Shown here: in pieces, positions 55,564 to 64,000 of the stretch
Position numbering within the stretch: position 1 is the stretch's first letter
How the letters are laid out: every line of letters begins with the position of its first letter
Assembly (NCBI RefSeq): GCF_001625305.1
Contig: NW_017804675.1
Location: 574,027-638,026 of the forward strand
Direction: 5' to 3'
Origin: Branchiostoma belcheri
Taxonomy: Eukaryota; Chordata; Leptocardii; Amphioxiformes; Branchiostomatidae
DNA: 64,000 nucleotides
The notes under the pieces: generated by a model
What the model saw: the letters and a program-made list of their open reading frames with translations, nothing else
Told to the model about the DNA's origin: nothing
Databases searched by the model: none
Program-made: the position numbers and the translations under genes

Positions 55564-58500
55564 ATGCAGCCCCCGCAAGGCTCCCCGCTGTTCTCCGCTG
55601 GCCGGCGCCGCCGCCGGATCCTCTCCGACTCAGTGGAGCTGCCGTTCTGCGACTCGTTCCACGCCTCCAACGTCCTGCGCGGCCTGTGGGAGATCCGCTC
55701 CGAGGGGAAGTTCTGCGATCTGGCGCTCGTCGTGGGGACGAAGGAGTTCTTCTGCCACAGAAACGTCCTGGCAGCGGCAAGCAGCTACTTCCGCGCCATG
55801 TTCCTCAGCGATCTGAGGGAGAGCAAGCAGGACAAGGTTTGTTGTTGAGCAAGAAAAATAGGATATATTGAATATTTTAGAAATCAAATAGAAATTTTGG
55901 ACATTTCGGTGAAATTTTATATATTGTGCAAATAGATGAAGTCGTCTTCGATGAAGGTTAGACATCCAGGTACACAGGAAAACAGCCAAGCAACTGGATA
56001 GACTTTGCAATCGTCAAACGTTCAAGTAGCATCCACTTTTTTTGAGTGACTTAAATAGTAGCTTCTAGTAGAAACGGCTAACGATTTTCAAATGTACCCA
56101 GTTGCTTGAGTTTGTGTATCTCATTACCAATGTATACCGGAACCTTTAGATTCAAGTCAACAACCATAACCACAAGACCACCTTGTCCCCAACATTGGGG
56201 CCTGACGGGGATTCGAACCCAGAACCTTTAGAGTCGAGTCAACAACCTTTAGTATTTACCTACAAACCATCCTGTGTGTCCTGCAGGTCCTGTTGAAGGA
56301 GGTTTCCCCGCACATCATGCAGCTGCTGGTGGACTACGCTTACACCGGGAGGGTCCTCATCACCGAGCAGAACGTGGAGGCGCTCCTTCCCGCAGCTAAC
56401 CTCTTCCAGGTAAACTGTTGTCATGTCTTTTCACTATCATATATAGTAGCACTAGTTCTGGTGTTACGGCCATGGGCAGCCTGTTGTGTATCAAATCAGT
56501 CCTATATTCTTACATGGCAGTCCCGGCCACGGTTGGGACATATGGATAAAGTTTGGAGCGTTAAAGTTATGGAGTTGTTTGCGATGTTTCCTGTCTCCAT
56601 GCTTTGTCTCAAGCTGCTTGAATTTTTTTCCTGCCCGCTTCCTAGACCAGCCATCATCTATTGCTAATTGTAAACTACTGCTACAAGTCAGCTACTACAT
56701 CAAGAAACCACATTTTCTCACTTAAAACGTCTGTAAGTAATCTCCGAGTTCACCTGAATCTCTAACATTGAAATGCTCATTAAGTAATGTTAAATACCTG
56801 ATCTAGTTCCCTGCTGTTCGTGACGCGTGCTGCCAGTTCCTTGAGCGTCAGCTGGACCCGACCAACTGTATCGGCATCCACAAGTTCGCGGAGACGCACC
56901 ACTGCAAGGAGCTGGCCGAGACCGCCAAGGGGTTCGTCCTGGATCACTTCTTAGACGTCTGCCAGAGCAGGGAGTTCATAGGTAAAGTTAGTTGTCATTG
57001 TCTATATATCAATTAATTCATTGCACTTAAACTTTAAAACACATTAATACACTAATGCAGGGGCCATACCCACTGGTTTTTGCCCAGGGGTTGATCCCTA
57101 CAATGTACGTAAGAGTTACTAAAAAATCGGTTGATTTCGAAAATTTGTCCAAATGTTCAAAATCTATTCCCAAATGTACGAACTCTATTTCTAGATGTTC
57201 AAACTTTATTTCCAAATGTTTTAAATCTATTTCCAAATTTTCAAAATCTGTTTCCAAACTTTGAAAGTTTATTTCCATTTTTTAAACATCTGTCCATTTT
57301 TTAAACATCTTTGCTTGCCAATAAGTAAAAGTGTTCCTATAATAAACCACAATTTTCCTATGCATTCAATCGTTCATTCATTTAATATTCATTCCTTCCT
57401 TCTATCATCCCCAGCCCTGGATAAGAAGTTCGTGGTGGACTACATCTCCAGCGCGAACCTGCGCGTGATGAAGGAGCGGGTGTACGAGGCGGTCATGTCC
57501 TGGGTGAAGTACAGCGTACAGAGGAGAGCAACAGCCCTCCCGGAACTGTTGGGGCATGTCAAGCTGCCCTTCATCGCTCAGCACTACTTCGTCACCAAGA
57601 TCGAGACAGAGCCACTTATTGTCAACTCACCAAGGTGTATCAAGGTTGGTTCTTTGTTGCTTTATTTACTAGTATATACTAGTATCCAGGACAATATCGA
57701 TAATACATAATAATCAGTGCTGCCAGAACTGTTGGGGCACATCAAGCTGCCTTTCATTGCACAGCACTACTTCGTCACCAAGATAGATAGATAGATACAG
57801 AGCCGCTTATTGTCAACTCTCCAAGATGCATCAAGGTAAGGATCTTCTAGAACATTCAGGTAGATTCTAGAAGAAGAAAAGTTGTTGCCCTACCAGAACT
57901 GTTGGGGCGCGTCAAACTGTCGTTCATCGCACAGCACTACTTTGTCACCAAGATAGAGACAGAACCACTTATTGTCAACTCTCCAAGATGTATCAAGGAA
58001 GGGGTCTTCTAGATTCCAGATCTTCTAGAACCTTCAGGCAGATTCCTTAAGAAGAAGAGATGTTGCCATGTCCCCCGAAGCTGTTGTGGTGTCTCTTTAT
58101 GTTTTGAGTGAAATGAAAATGATTGATTTACTTTACTTTAGAATGGTACTGGACTATTCCTGGGGGGTATACTAGTACATGTACTGTGAGAGCAATGACC
58201 CTCCCCCCTTCACCAAAAACTTCAGTGACTTGACAGATTTTTTTGACGTTTTGAGCACACTGTTGCCTTTATAAATAGTACTTTTACAACTTTCATAGGG
58301 GACCTAATAATGTATACTAATAATATGGGTCAATGGATTCACAGAAGTATCATTAGAGTTGTACCACAATGGAAGCATTCATATTCGGTTAGTCCAGCTG
58401 TGGTCATCAACTATCAATGTCCTGCCATATTTAGTATATCTAGGAAGAATGAGGGCTAGGCAACAGAAAATATGCGAGGATGATATCAGAGAATTGACCA

Positions 58501-61181
58501 ACAAGACACTAAATAAACAGTAAACCCAGAAGGTTGGAGAAAACTGCTCAACAGATCTTCTGAGGTGCCCCAACTGTCAAAGGATTAGACTAAGAAATGT
58601 GCTTTACGTGCTTTATGTGCTTTATTACTTCGTGATATATATACGTGAGATGAAACTATTCACGTTTGTTGGTTGTTGTTTGCAGGTTTTGCAGTACACG
58701 AGAAATTACCACATCTTCAACAACGACCCGAACAGCAGACCAAAGTTCTTCATGAAGCCGGGTAGGGGACGGGAGGGGACCAAGCAGGAAGTACAGGAGG
58801 TAATTATACAAAACAGAAAAACTAGAAAAAAACATGGTAAGAAAGTAAAACTCCACCCTAAACAGGAAAGCTATAGCTTGGGCCTACAAACTCAGTGACA
58901 GATGGAAGACAGCAGATGCTAATGCCTGAATCCTCAGAGCATTTCTCCAGTTGCTTGATTCATTTTGTATTACATTTGTATATGATGTTCTATCTGGATG
59001 TCTAACCTTCATCGATGTTACGCCTTTGTGTTCCGGAGTTTTTCTGCATTACATCGTCCAATTTCAAAGCACAACAAAGCACTTAAAACGTTGTCTTGAA
59101 AGTTTATCTGTGTTGGTAGACATCTTTATGCCAGAAGTTTAAACTATAATTTCCAACACAAAGAATTGGACTTGTCGAAATTTTTTCTGTGACTATGGAA
59201 GCGGTAGATTACTCATTTCTTGACAAATTTGGAGTTGCAAAGTCGAAAATTTGGGTAACTTACTGGAAGTTGATTATAAACCACTTTTCTGTTCTTATTT
59301 GTTTATCCAGGTGATGTTGGTGGTGGGTGGCTGTGACGGGTTTTTCCACTACATCTCTAATGTCGACATGTTTGACCCGGAGAATCACGAGTGGAGCCCG
59401 CTAGCCGAGCTGCCGGATGCCGAGAAGAGAGACCTGTCTGTGGTGTCACTCGGGACAGAGGTCTACGTCACAGGTAAATGCTGCATCCAGAACTGTGCTT
59501 TGATTTATCCCCAGCCTTGCTTCAGCAAAACAGCGGCTAGGGTAAAGCTAGGCCCTTGGATAGGCCTTAACCTTAACCCATTTAGGCATACATGTAGAAC
59601 TAGATGCAGACATAGACACGGTTCTGGATACGTCTAATGAGAAAAGTCTACATGAAGCCTTACGGCACATATAGGTGTACGTCATAGTTACGAGGTTTGT
59701 TTGTTTGATTGTTTGTGTCTCCAGGTGGCTCTGACGGTAAGAACGTGTTCCCGGACACGTGGCGCTACAGTTCCCAGTTTGACGAGTGGGTGAAAGTGGC
59801 GCCCATGCTGACGGCGCGACATCGGCACGGCACCGCGGTTCTCGGCGGACACATCTACGCCGTCGGTGGACACGACGAAACCTCGGCTCTGTCAGACGTC
59901 GAGAGGTCAGTAAAACAAATATTTTTTTTGTTTTGCTTTTTAAGGCAAAACCACCCCTGCCATTACAGAACAAGCTGCTAGGGGACCAAACTTCCCAATA
60001 CCTACCAATATACCAAATATCATCACAATCTATTCAAACCTCCTTAAGTTATGCCAATCACATATATGCAGTTGCATATGCACATAAAAGTTGTAGCTCA
60101 TCATCCATTAATATTATGTAGCCCAACTCCAGTTACCATGGTGACAGACGTCTAGTCATTGACCTTATTTGTGTGGAGAAGAAGAGGAAGAAGAAACAGA
60201 ACAAAAAAAAATTTTACGTTTTCCTTCGGTAAACATGATTAACTTCTCCCTACGTCTAGTCCAGGTCATTGACCTTATTTGTTTGGAGAAGAAGAGGAAG
60301 AAGAAACAGAACAAAAACAAATTTTATGTTTTTATGACTACCTTCTCCCTACGTTTTCTTCCAGATACGACCCGTTCTCTAACGAGTGGCACGCCGCCCC
60401 GCCGATGCCCAAAGCGATGGAGGACTTCACGCTGTCCGCTCACGGCTCCAACATGTACGTCATCGGCAGCGCGCCCGAGAGCGAAAATCTGGAGATGCAA
60501 ATCTTCAACCACAAGACTCAGTCCTGGAACCTGGCAAACCCACCGTCCATGCCTGCTCACAAGTAAGTTTTTACTTTGATTTTAGCGAATTTTCTCAATG
60601 CAAGGCCTGAAGACCACTTCTGGGTACGGAACTACAATGTAAGTTTATGGGAAGCATACAATGTAGGTTACTGACGATGGTAAGTATTGAAGAAGTCTTG
60701 GTTTTGAAGATGAACACCTCGGGTATACCGGTAAATACAGGGAGGGTCTAGTATTTGATGGAAGAGAACCTACATGTAGTGAGAGGTTTATATTACACTT
60801 CTGCCATGTTGTCCAAAAATGTAAAAAGTTGTTATAAAATACAATTTCATTCGTTCCAGGTACTGTCTGCAGTCTGTGTGCCTGGACGGGCGGATCTATC
60901 TGATCGGGGCCGACTCCCGGGAGATGTACGTGTTCGACCCGGCGCGCTCGGAGTGGAACCCGGCCGCGTCCATGATCGAGGAGCACGGAAACGGCACGAT
61001 CGGCGCCGTCAGCGGGAAGATCTACGTGTCCGGCGGGTATTTCACGGATATTACCGAGTGTTACGACCCGGAAAATGACAGCTGGACCAACGTGGGGACC
61101 GTCCCACAGCTCAGGTGCTACTCAGGCTGCGTCACCATCGTCAAGCCAAACTTCATCGAGTGGCCGGAGTTAGAAACTTGA
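55564..61181 (+). CDS. BTB-BACK-kelch protein (KLHL24/KLHL35-like CUL3 adaptor)
   Basis: Nine exons join in phase: 55564-55836, 56287-56409, 56807-56981, 57415-57644, 58686-58799, 59311-59473, 59725-59905, 60365-60562, 60860-61181, giving 592 residues, the usual KLHL length. Residues ~30-132 are a BTB domain ([39 protein letters not shown]). Residues ~133-265 are BACK ([29 protein letters not shown]). Residues ~306-585 hold six kelch repeats (VVGGCDG, VTGGSDG, AVGGHDE, a degenerate [21 protein letters not shown]). KLHL proteins bring substrates to CUL3 ubiquitin ligase. By recalled resemblance KLHL24, KLHL35 and KLHL6 are nearest; the exact orthologue is not settled. The ATG follows a CCCGCAG acceptor-like site at 55545, so a 5' UTR exon is likely. 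Confidence 0.93.
55940..56134. mobile_element. Foldback MITE relative in KLHL intron 1
   Basis: It carries GAAGGTTAGACATCCAGGTA, GCAACTGGATAG and ACCCAGTTGCTTGAG, i.e. both ends of the 14456-14640 family. Confidence 0.65.
56200..56252 (-). repeat. tRNA-like (SINE-derived) fragment
   Basis: A B-box-like GGGTTCGAATCCCC on the minus strand is preceded by CTCGACTCTAAAGGTTC. It is a partial SINE-like remnant in KLHL intron 1. Confidence 0.45.
57720..58012 (+). repeat. Two partial tandem duplicates of KLHL exon 4 (3' half)
   Basis: 57720-57838 and 57888-58008 each repeat the last ~115 bases of exon 4 (CAGAACTGTTGGGGC through CTCCAAGATG and ATCAAGG). The first keeps a CAAG|GTAAGG donor but has a GATA-repeat expansion. 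The second has lost the donor (GGAAGG). Neither has a clear acceptor, so they are probably not exons. Confidence 0.9.
58947..59020. mobile_element. Fragment of the foldback MITE family of 14456-14640
   Basis: CCAGTTGCTTGATTCATTTT and then TATCTGGATGTCTAACCTTC are the right end of the family. It lies in KLHL intron 5. Confidence 0.55.
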
Positions 61182-61299
61182 TTCAGAAGGTTACGGTCAC
61201 ATTCGCAAGACATGGTCGCAAAATCTTGGGACAGTGATAGATCTGGTCACATTCGTAGTAAGACAGGTTTGGATATTCTGGGACAGTTGTGGATCTGTT

Positions 61300-61475
61300 G
61301 TCACTATCGTCAAACCCAACTTCATCGAGTAGTGGCCGGAGTTAGAAACTTGATTCTGTAGGACCCGGCCACGTTCCACAGTTTCACAAATCAAGGACAT
61401 TCTCGGACAGTTGTAGATCTGTTGTACATCGTCAAACCGAAGTTCATCGAGTGGCCGGAGATGGAAACCTGATTC
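61300..61475 (+). repeat. Two partial duplicates of the KLHL last-exon end
   Basis: Near 61300-61360 and 61421-61475 the terminal coding bases (ATCGTCAAACC, TTCATCGAGT, GGCCGGAG, GAAAC.TGATT) are repeated after the true stop at 61181. The flanks CTGGGACAGTTGT/TCTCGGACAGTTGT are repeated too. Confidence 0.88.
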
Positions 61476-61879
61476 CTCCACAGGCCATGGTCACATTTGA
61501 CGTACGACATGGTAGCAAAGTCTTGGGTGCCTCGTCATTTCCATCGTATGACAAGTTTACAACAACAATATGAGGACGTTCTCTGGACAGTAGTGTATAC
61601 AACATACAAGGTTCAACTGTTTTATCATGGAAACGGTTCTAATAGACCCTTGTAGACTTGCAGGTTCTGTCTGAGCCTCCTTCAAAATCTGATGAAGACT
61701 TTGTGTGACGATTGTGACTGTGGAATCACCATTACGAGCGGGGAGATTGCGTTGCCCTGAAGATTTCAAGACAGCAGGCTATTTATGTTTCTGAATTCCT
61801 TACGGGGCATCAATGGAGCTGGCTTTTGTAGGACTAGACTGTATTTGTATGTTTGAAGTTGAGAGGGAGTAGGAAAAAA

Positions 61880-62180
61880 CTAGCCTGGTACAAGCCACTC
61901 CCAGGGTCGCGAAGGGATGTTTTACTGGTCCAAATCCAGCTAAGCACTGGTCAATCTGCTAGCCTGGATGCCAGACTGTTTCCAGGGATGTGCTGAAGTT
62001 TCCTTGGGGGCATGTTGGCCCTGGAGGTGAGGAGCTGGCCTGTGTATAGTTGGCCCTGGAAATAGTCTGGCATCCAGGCTAATGAACAATGATACCACGT
62101 GAAAATTCCCCCTTGCATGCAAGTTGACCCGGGTAGCCAGATGCAGAATCTTGCAATAGGCTGGTACCAGGCTAGCAAAA
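61880..62180. mobile_element. Nested inverted-repeat element
   Basis: TAGCCTGGATGCCAGACT near 61960 is mirrored by AGTCTGGCATCCAGGCTA near 62085. Outside it, CTAGCCTGGTACAAGCC (61883) pairs loosely with GGCTGGTACCAGGCTAG (62158). Confidence 0.7.
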
Positions 62181-62639
62181 ATGTTTTGATGGCATGAAGA
62201 GATTGCAGTTCGTCAGACGGACGCTAGAGAGCGTAAGAGAGTGGACTTCAGTGGTAGCAGAAGTAGACTGTTTTTTAATGCCAATCTGTATATACACACT
62301 AATATGTGGACACGTTGAGTCGCGTCATCCCACTGCCTTGATGGTAGTGATTTTAGTATTATGTATGTTTTATTTTATTTTATTTATCTTTTTCACTATG
62401 GAGCTGAGTTTGGATATTATGTCATAGATTTATTCTGAGATCAATGTTATGGAGTATTTAAAAGCCTGATGTAAAAAAAGTATGTACAGATTGTATGATA
62501 TGTAATAGTAGGAGATTTTACTATTTCTTACGTTGTACTGTGTAGTTTTCGTAGTCTCTTAGCAGATGTTGAAAGGTAAAATTGTAACGTTGTCTAGCTC
62601 CCGGTTTTGTTACTTCTGGGTATGGACGTATTGTTTTTG

Positions 62640-62815
62640 GGTGGCTGAGCTGTGGGTTTGTGTGTCTGTGTGTCCAGGCTATGTTGATATTTCCTTCCCC
62701 AGATGATGGTAAGAAGCTGACGACCTTGACCCTGACCCACGGTTACCTGGAAGTATTGTTTTGGGTGGCTGAGCCGTGGGTTTGTGTGTCTGTGTGTCCG
62801 GACAGAGTAGGTTGA
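62640..62815 (+). repeat. Dispersed copy of the TTI1 exon-9-edge repeat, opposite orientation
   Basis: CCCCAGATGATGGTAAGAAG, then ACCTTGACCCTGACCCACGG and the spacer GGGTGGCTGAGCCGTGGG match one to one and a half units of the 14690-15665 array. Here it lies about 48 kb away and on the + strand. Confidence 0.88.
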
Positions 62816-63235
62816 CAGCATGTGGGTAACAGGCAGAACGAGAGGAGGCCAAAAGGTCAGACTCAGGAAATGGGGTCAAAGTGAACATCTTAGAATCACA
62901 GACTCCAGAAGGAAGGTCGTTTGCCACAGAATTAGCTAGAAAACGTTACAGTTTTGTCCCCCAACATCTGCTTGGAGAGTATAGTTTTCATAGAAGAAGA
63001 CAGATCTAAGGCTTATGGTCACTATTTATCAAGTAAGGATCAAATATTTAAAATAAATAAAACAGAGGTGTACATATCATCCCCCTTGTCTGTCTATTTC
63101 ATTCTTGAGTAACTCCAGTCGACGAGGTCTTTCAGCCTGCATCGTGCTATCAACAACCTTCGGCCGAATTTGTTGATACGAACCCCAGAGAGTTGATAGA
63201 ATTTTACGCCCTAAAATCTACACTATCACAATGAA

Positions 63236-63395
63236 TTGGTCTGGGTGCCAGGCTGGCCCTGGCAACAATCTGGCACCCAGGCTAGCCCTGGAGCCGAGGA
63301 GCTAGCCTGTATACTGGCCCTGGCAACAGTCTGGCACCCAGGCTAGCCCTGGAGCCGAGGAGCTAGCCTGTATACTGACCCTGGCAACCGCCTAC
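63236..63395. repeat. ~66-bp tandem repeat
   Basis: TCTGGCACCCAGGCTAGCCC, GGAGCCGAGGAGCTAGCCTG and TATACTG occur in two full units and one partial unit. Confidence 0.85.
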
Positions 63396-64000
63396 GAGGG
63401 AAACGCGAAGGGCCTGTCGTTGTACCTAACGTGCTTTAATTATCAATTAAGATATTAAAGTGCGGACCAACTCGCCTGGTATATCAACTGTCGATTTGGT
63501 CAATTTCTATCTGCTCTTTCCAGCCGCTTCCCGTAGACTGTTGGAGGCTACATTCTGCCTATGTGCTACATTTTGCTATATACATGTATTAAGTATGATA
63601 CGAACAACATACACAGAGTGAATAAAAATGCAACACTGATGATGTAAGAAACTGTTATATGTCAAGAATAAAAAACATTAAATGCGAGGAAATATAAAAA
63701 AGATATACCAAGAATACATTATTGTAGCTATAGCGTAAAACACCTGATAATACATACATCCATTTCTCTTGTTAAACTTGTACATTTTTATAAGATAGAT
63801 TTTAAAATTCTTTGCTCTAGTTTTCCGTTTTACGGTCGTCTGTAGAGAACATTAGGCTCTTTTGCTGTCTGTGTCATGAATTGGATACTTGCAAAAGTCT
63901 TTAATTTAGTAAGGCACGATGCCAAAATATTTTGCCAATAACTTACCAATTTCTGTCCCTATTTTCCATCTTATTATTGTTTACCGTATAGAAAGCCTTT

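Larger units (their letters stand above)
61482..64000. other. 3' flank of KLHL: repeats, no gene seen
   Basis: It contains an inverted-repeat element at 61880-62180, a copy of the TTI1 exon-9-edge repeat at 62640-62815 and a tandem repeat at 63236-63395. AATAAA-like signals near 63050 could serve as a polyadenylation site. No coding exon was recognised. Confidence 0.55.

Overview
The window is eukaryotic: intron-rich genes with GT-AG splicing, many small inverted-repeat transposons, simple-sequence arrays and one 20-base assembly gap (21375-21394). The gene set is TTI1, gasdermin E, a BTB-kelch protein, secreted C-type lectins and a fibrinogen-domain protein. Together with the density of foldback elements and near-duplicate blocks, this suggests an invertebrate deuterostome, most likely an amphioxus (Branchiostoma). 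The species call is inference.

Layout. 2-511: last part of a fibrinogen-domain (ficolin-like) gene, + strand. 1262-20751: TTI1 copy A, - strand, 18 exons that join in phase from the start codon to about residue 967; the final ~100 residues are not seen. Two secreted C-type lectin genes (8357-10401 and 11169-12911, + strand) lie inside its intron 9. 21914-23704: a third lectin, - strand, with a mucin-like Thr/Gly/Pro stalk. 27883-30825: a fourth lectin, + strand, head-to-head with the third. 33072-39420: TTI1 copy B, - strand, carrying exons 1-9 only. 41905-47893: gasdermin E, - strand, nine coding exons. 47894-55545: gene-poor DNA with foldback elements and repeats. 55564-61181: a BTB-BACK-kelch (KLHL) gene, + strand, nine coding exons. 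61482-64000: repeats, no gene seen.

Structure. A block of lectin plus TTI1 exons 1-9 occurs twice (about 10.6-21.0 kb and 27.2-39.6 kb). The coding parts of the TTI1 copies differ at about 20 of 457 residues by eye. Copy B has an extra 533-bp intron inside exon 8, a 1.19-kb hAT-like insertion beside the exon 6 splice donor, and a premature TGA that also creates an in-phase upstream splice donor. Real segmental duplication and unmerged haplotypes both fit; the assembly gap lies just upstream of copy A.

A second theme is local tandem duplication of exon edges. Fragments of TTI1 exon 9, gasdermin exons 4 and 9, and KLHL exon 4 and last exon are repeated next to the parent exon in all three unrelated genes.

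Function. TTI1 is a scaffold for PIKK maturation and KLHL proteins are CUL3 adaptors, both housekeeping-type roles. The lectins, the fibrinogen-domain protein and gasdermin E are innate-immunity families. Their proximity is seen directly, but a joint function is not shown.
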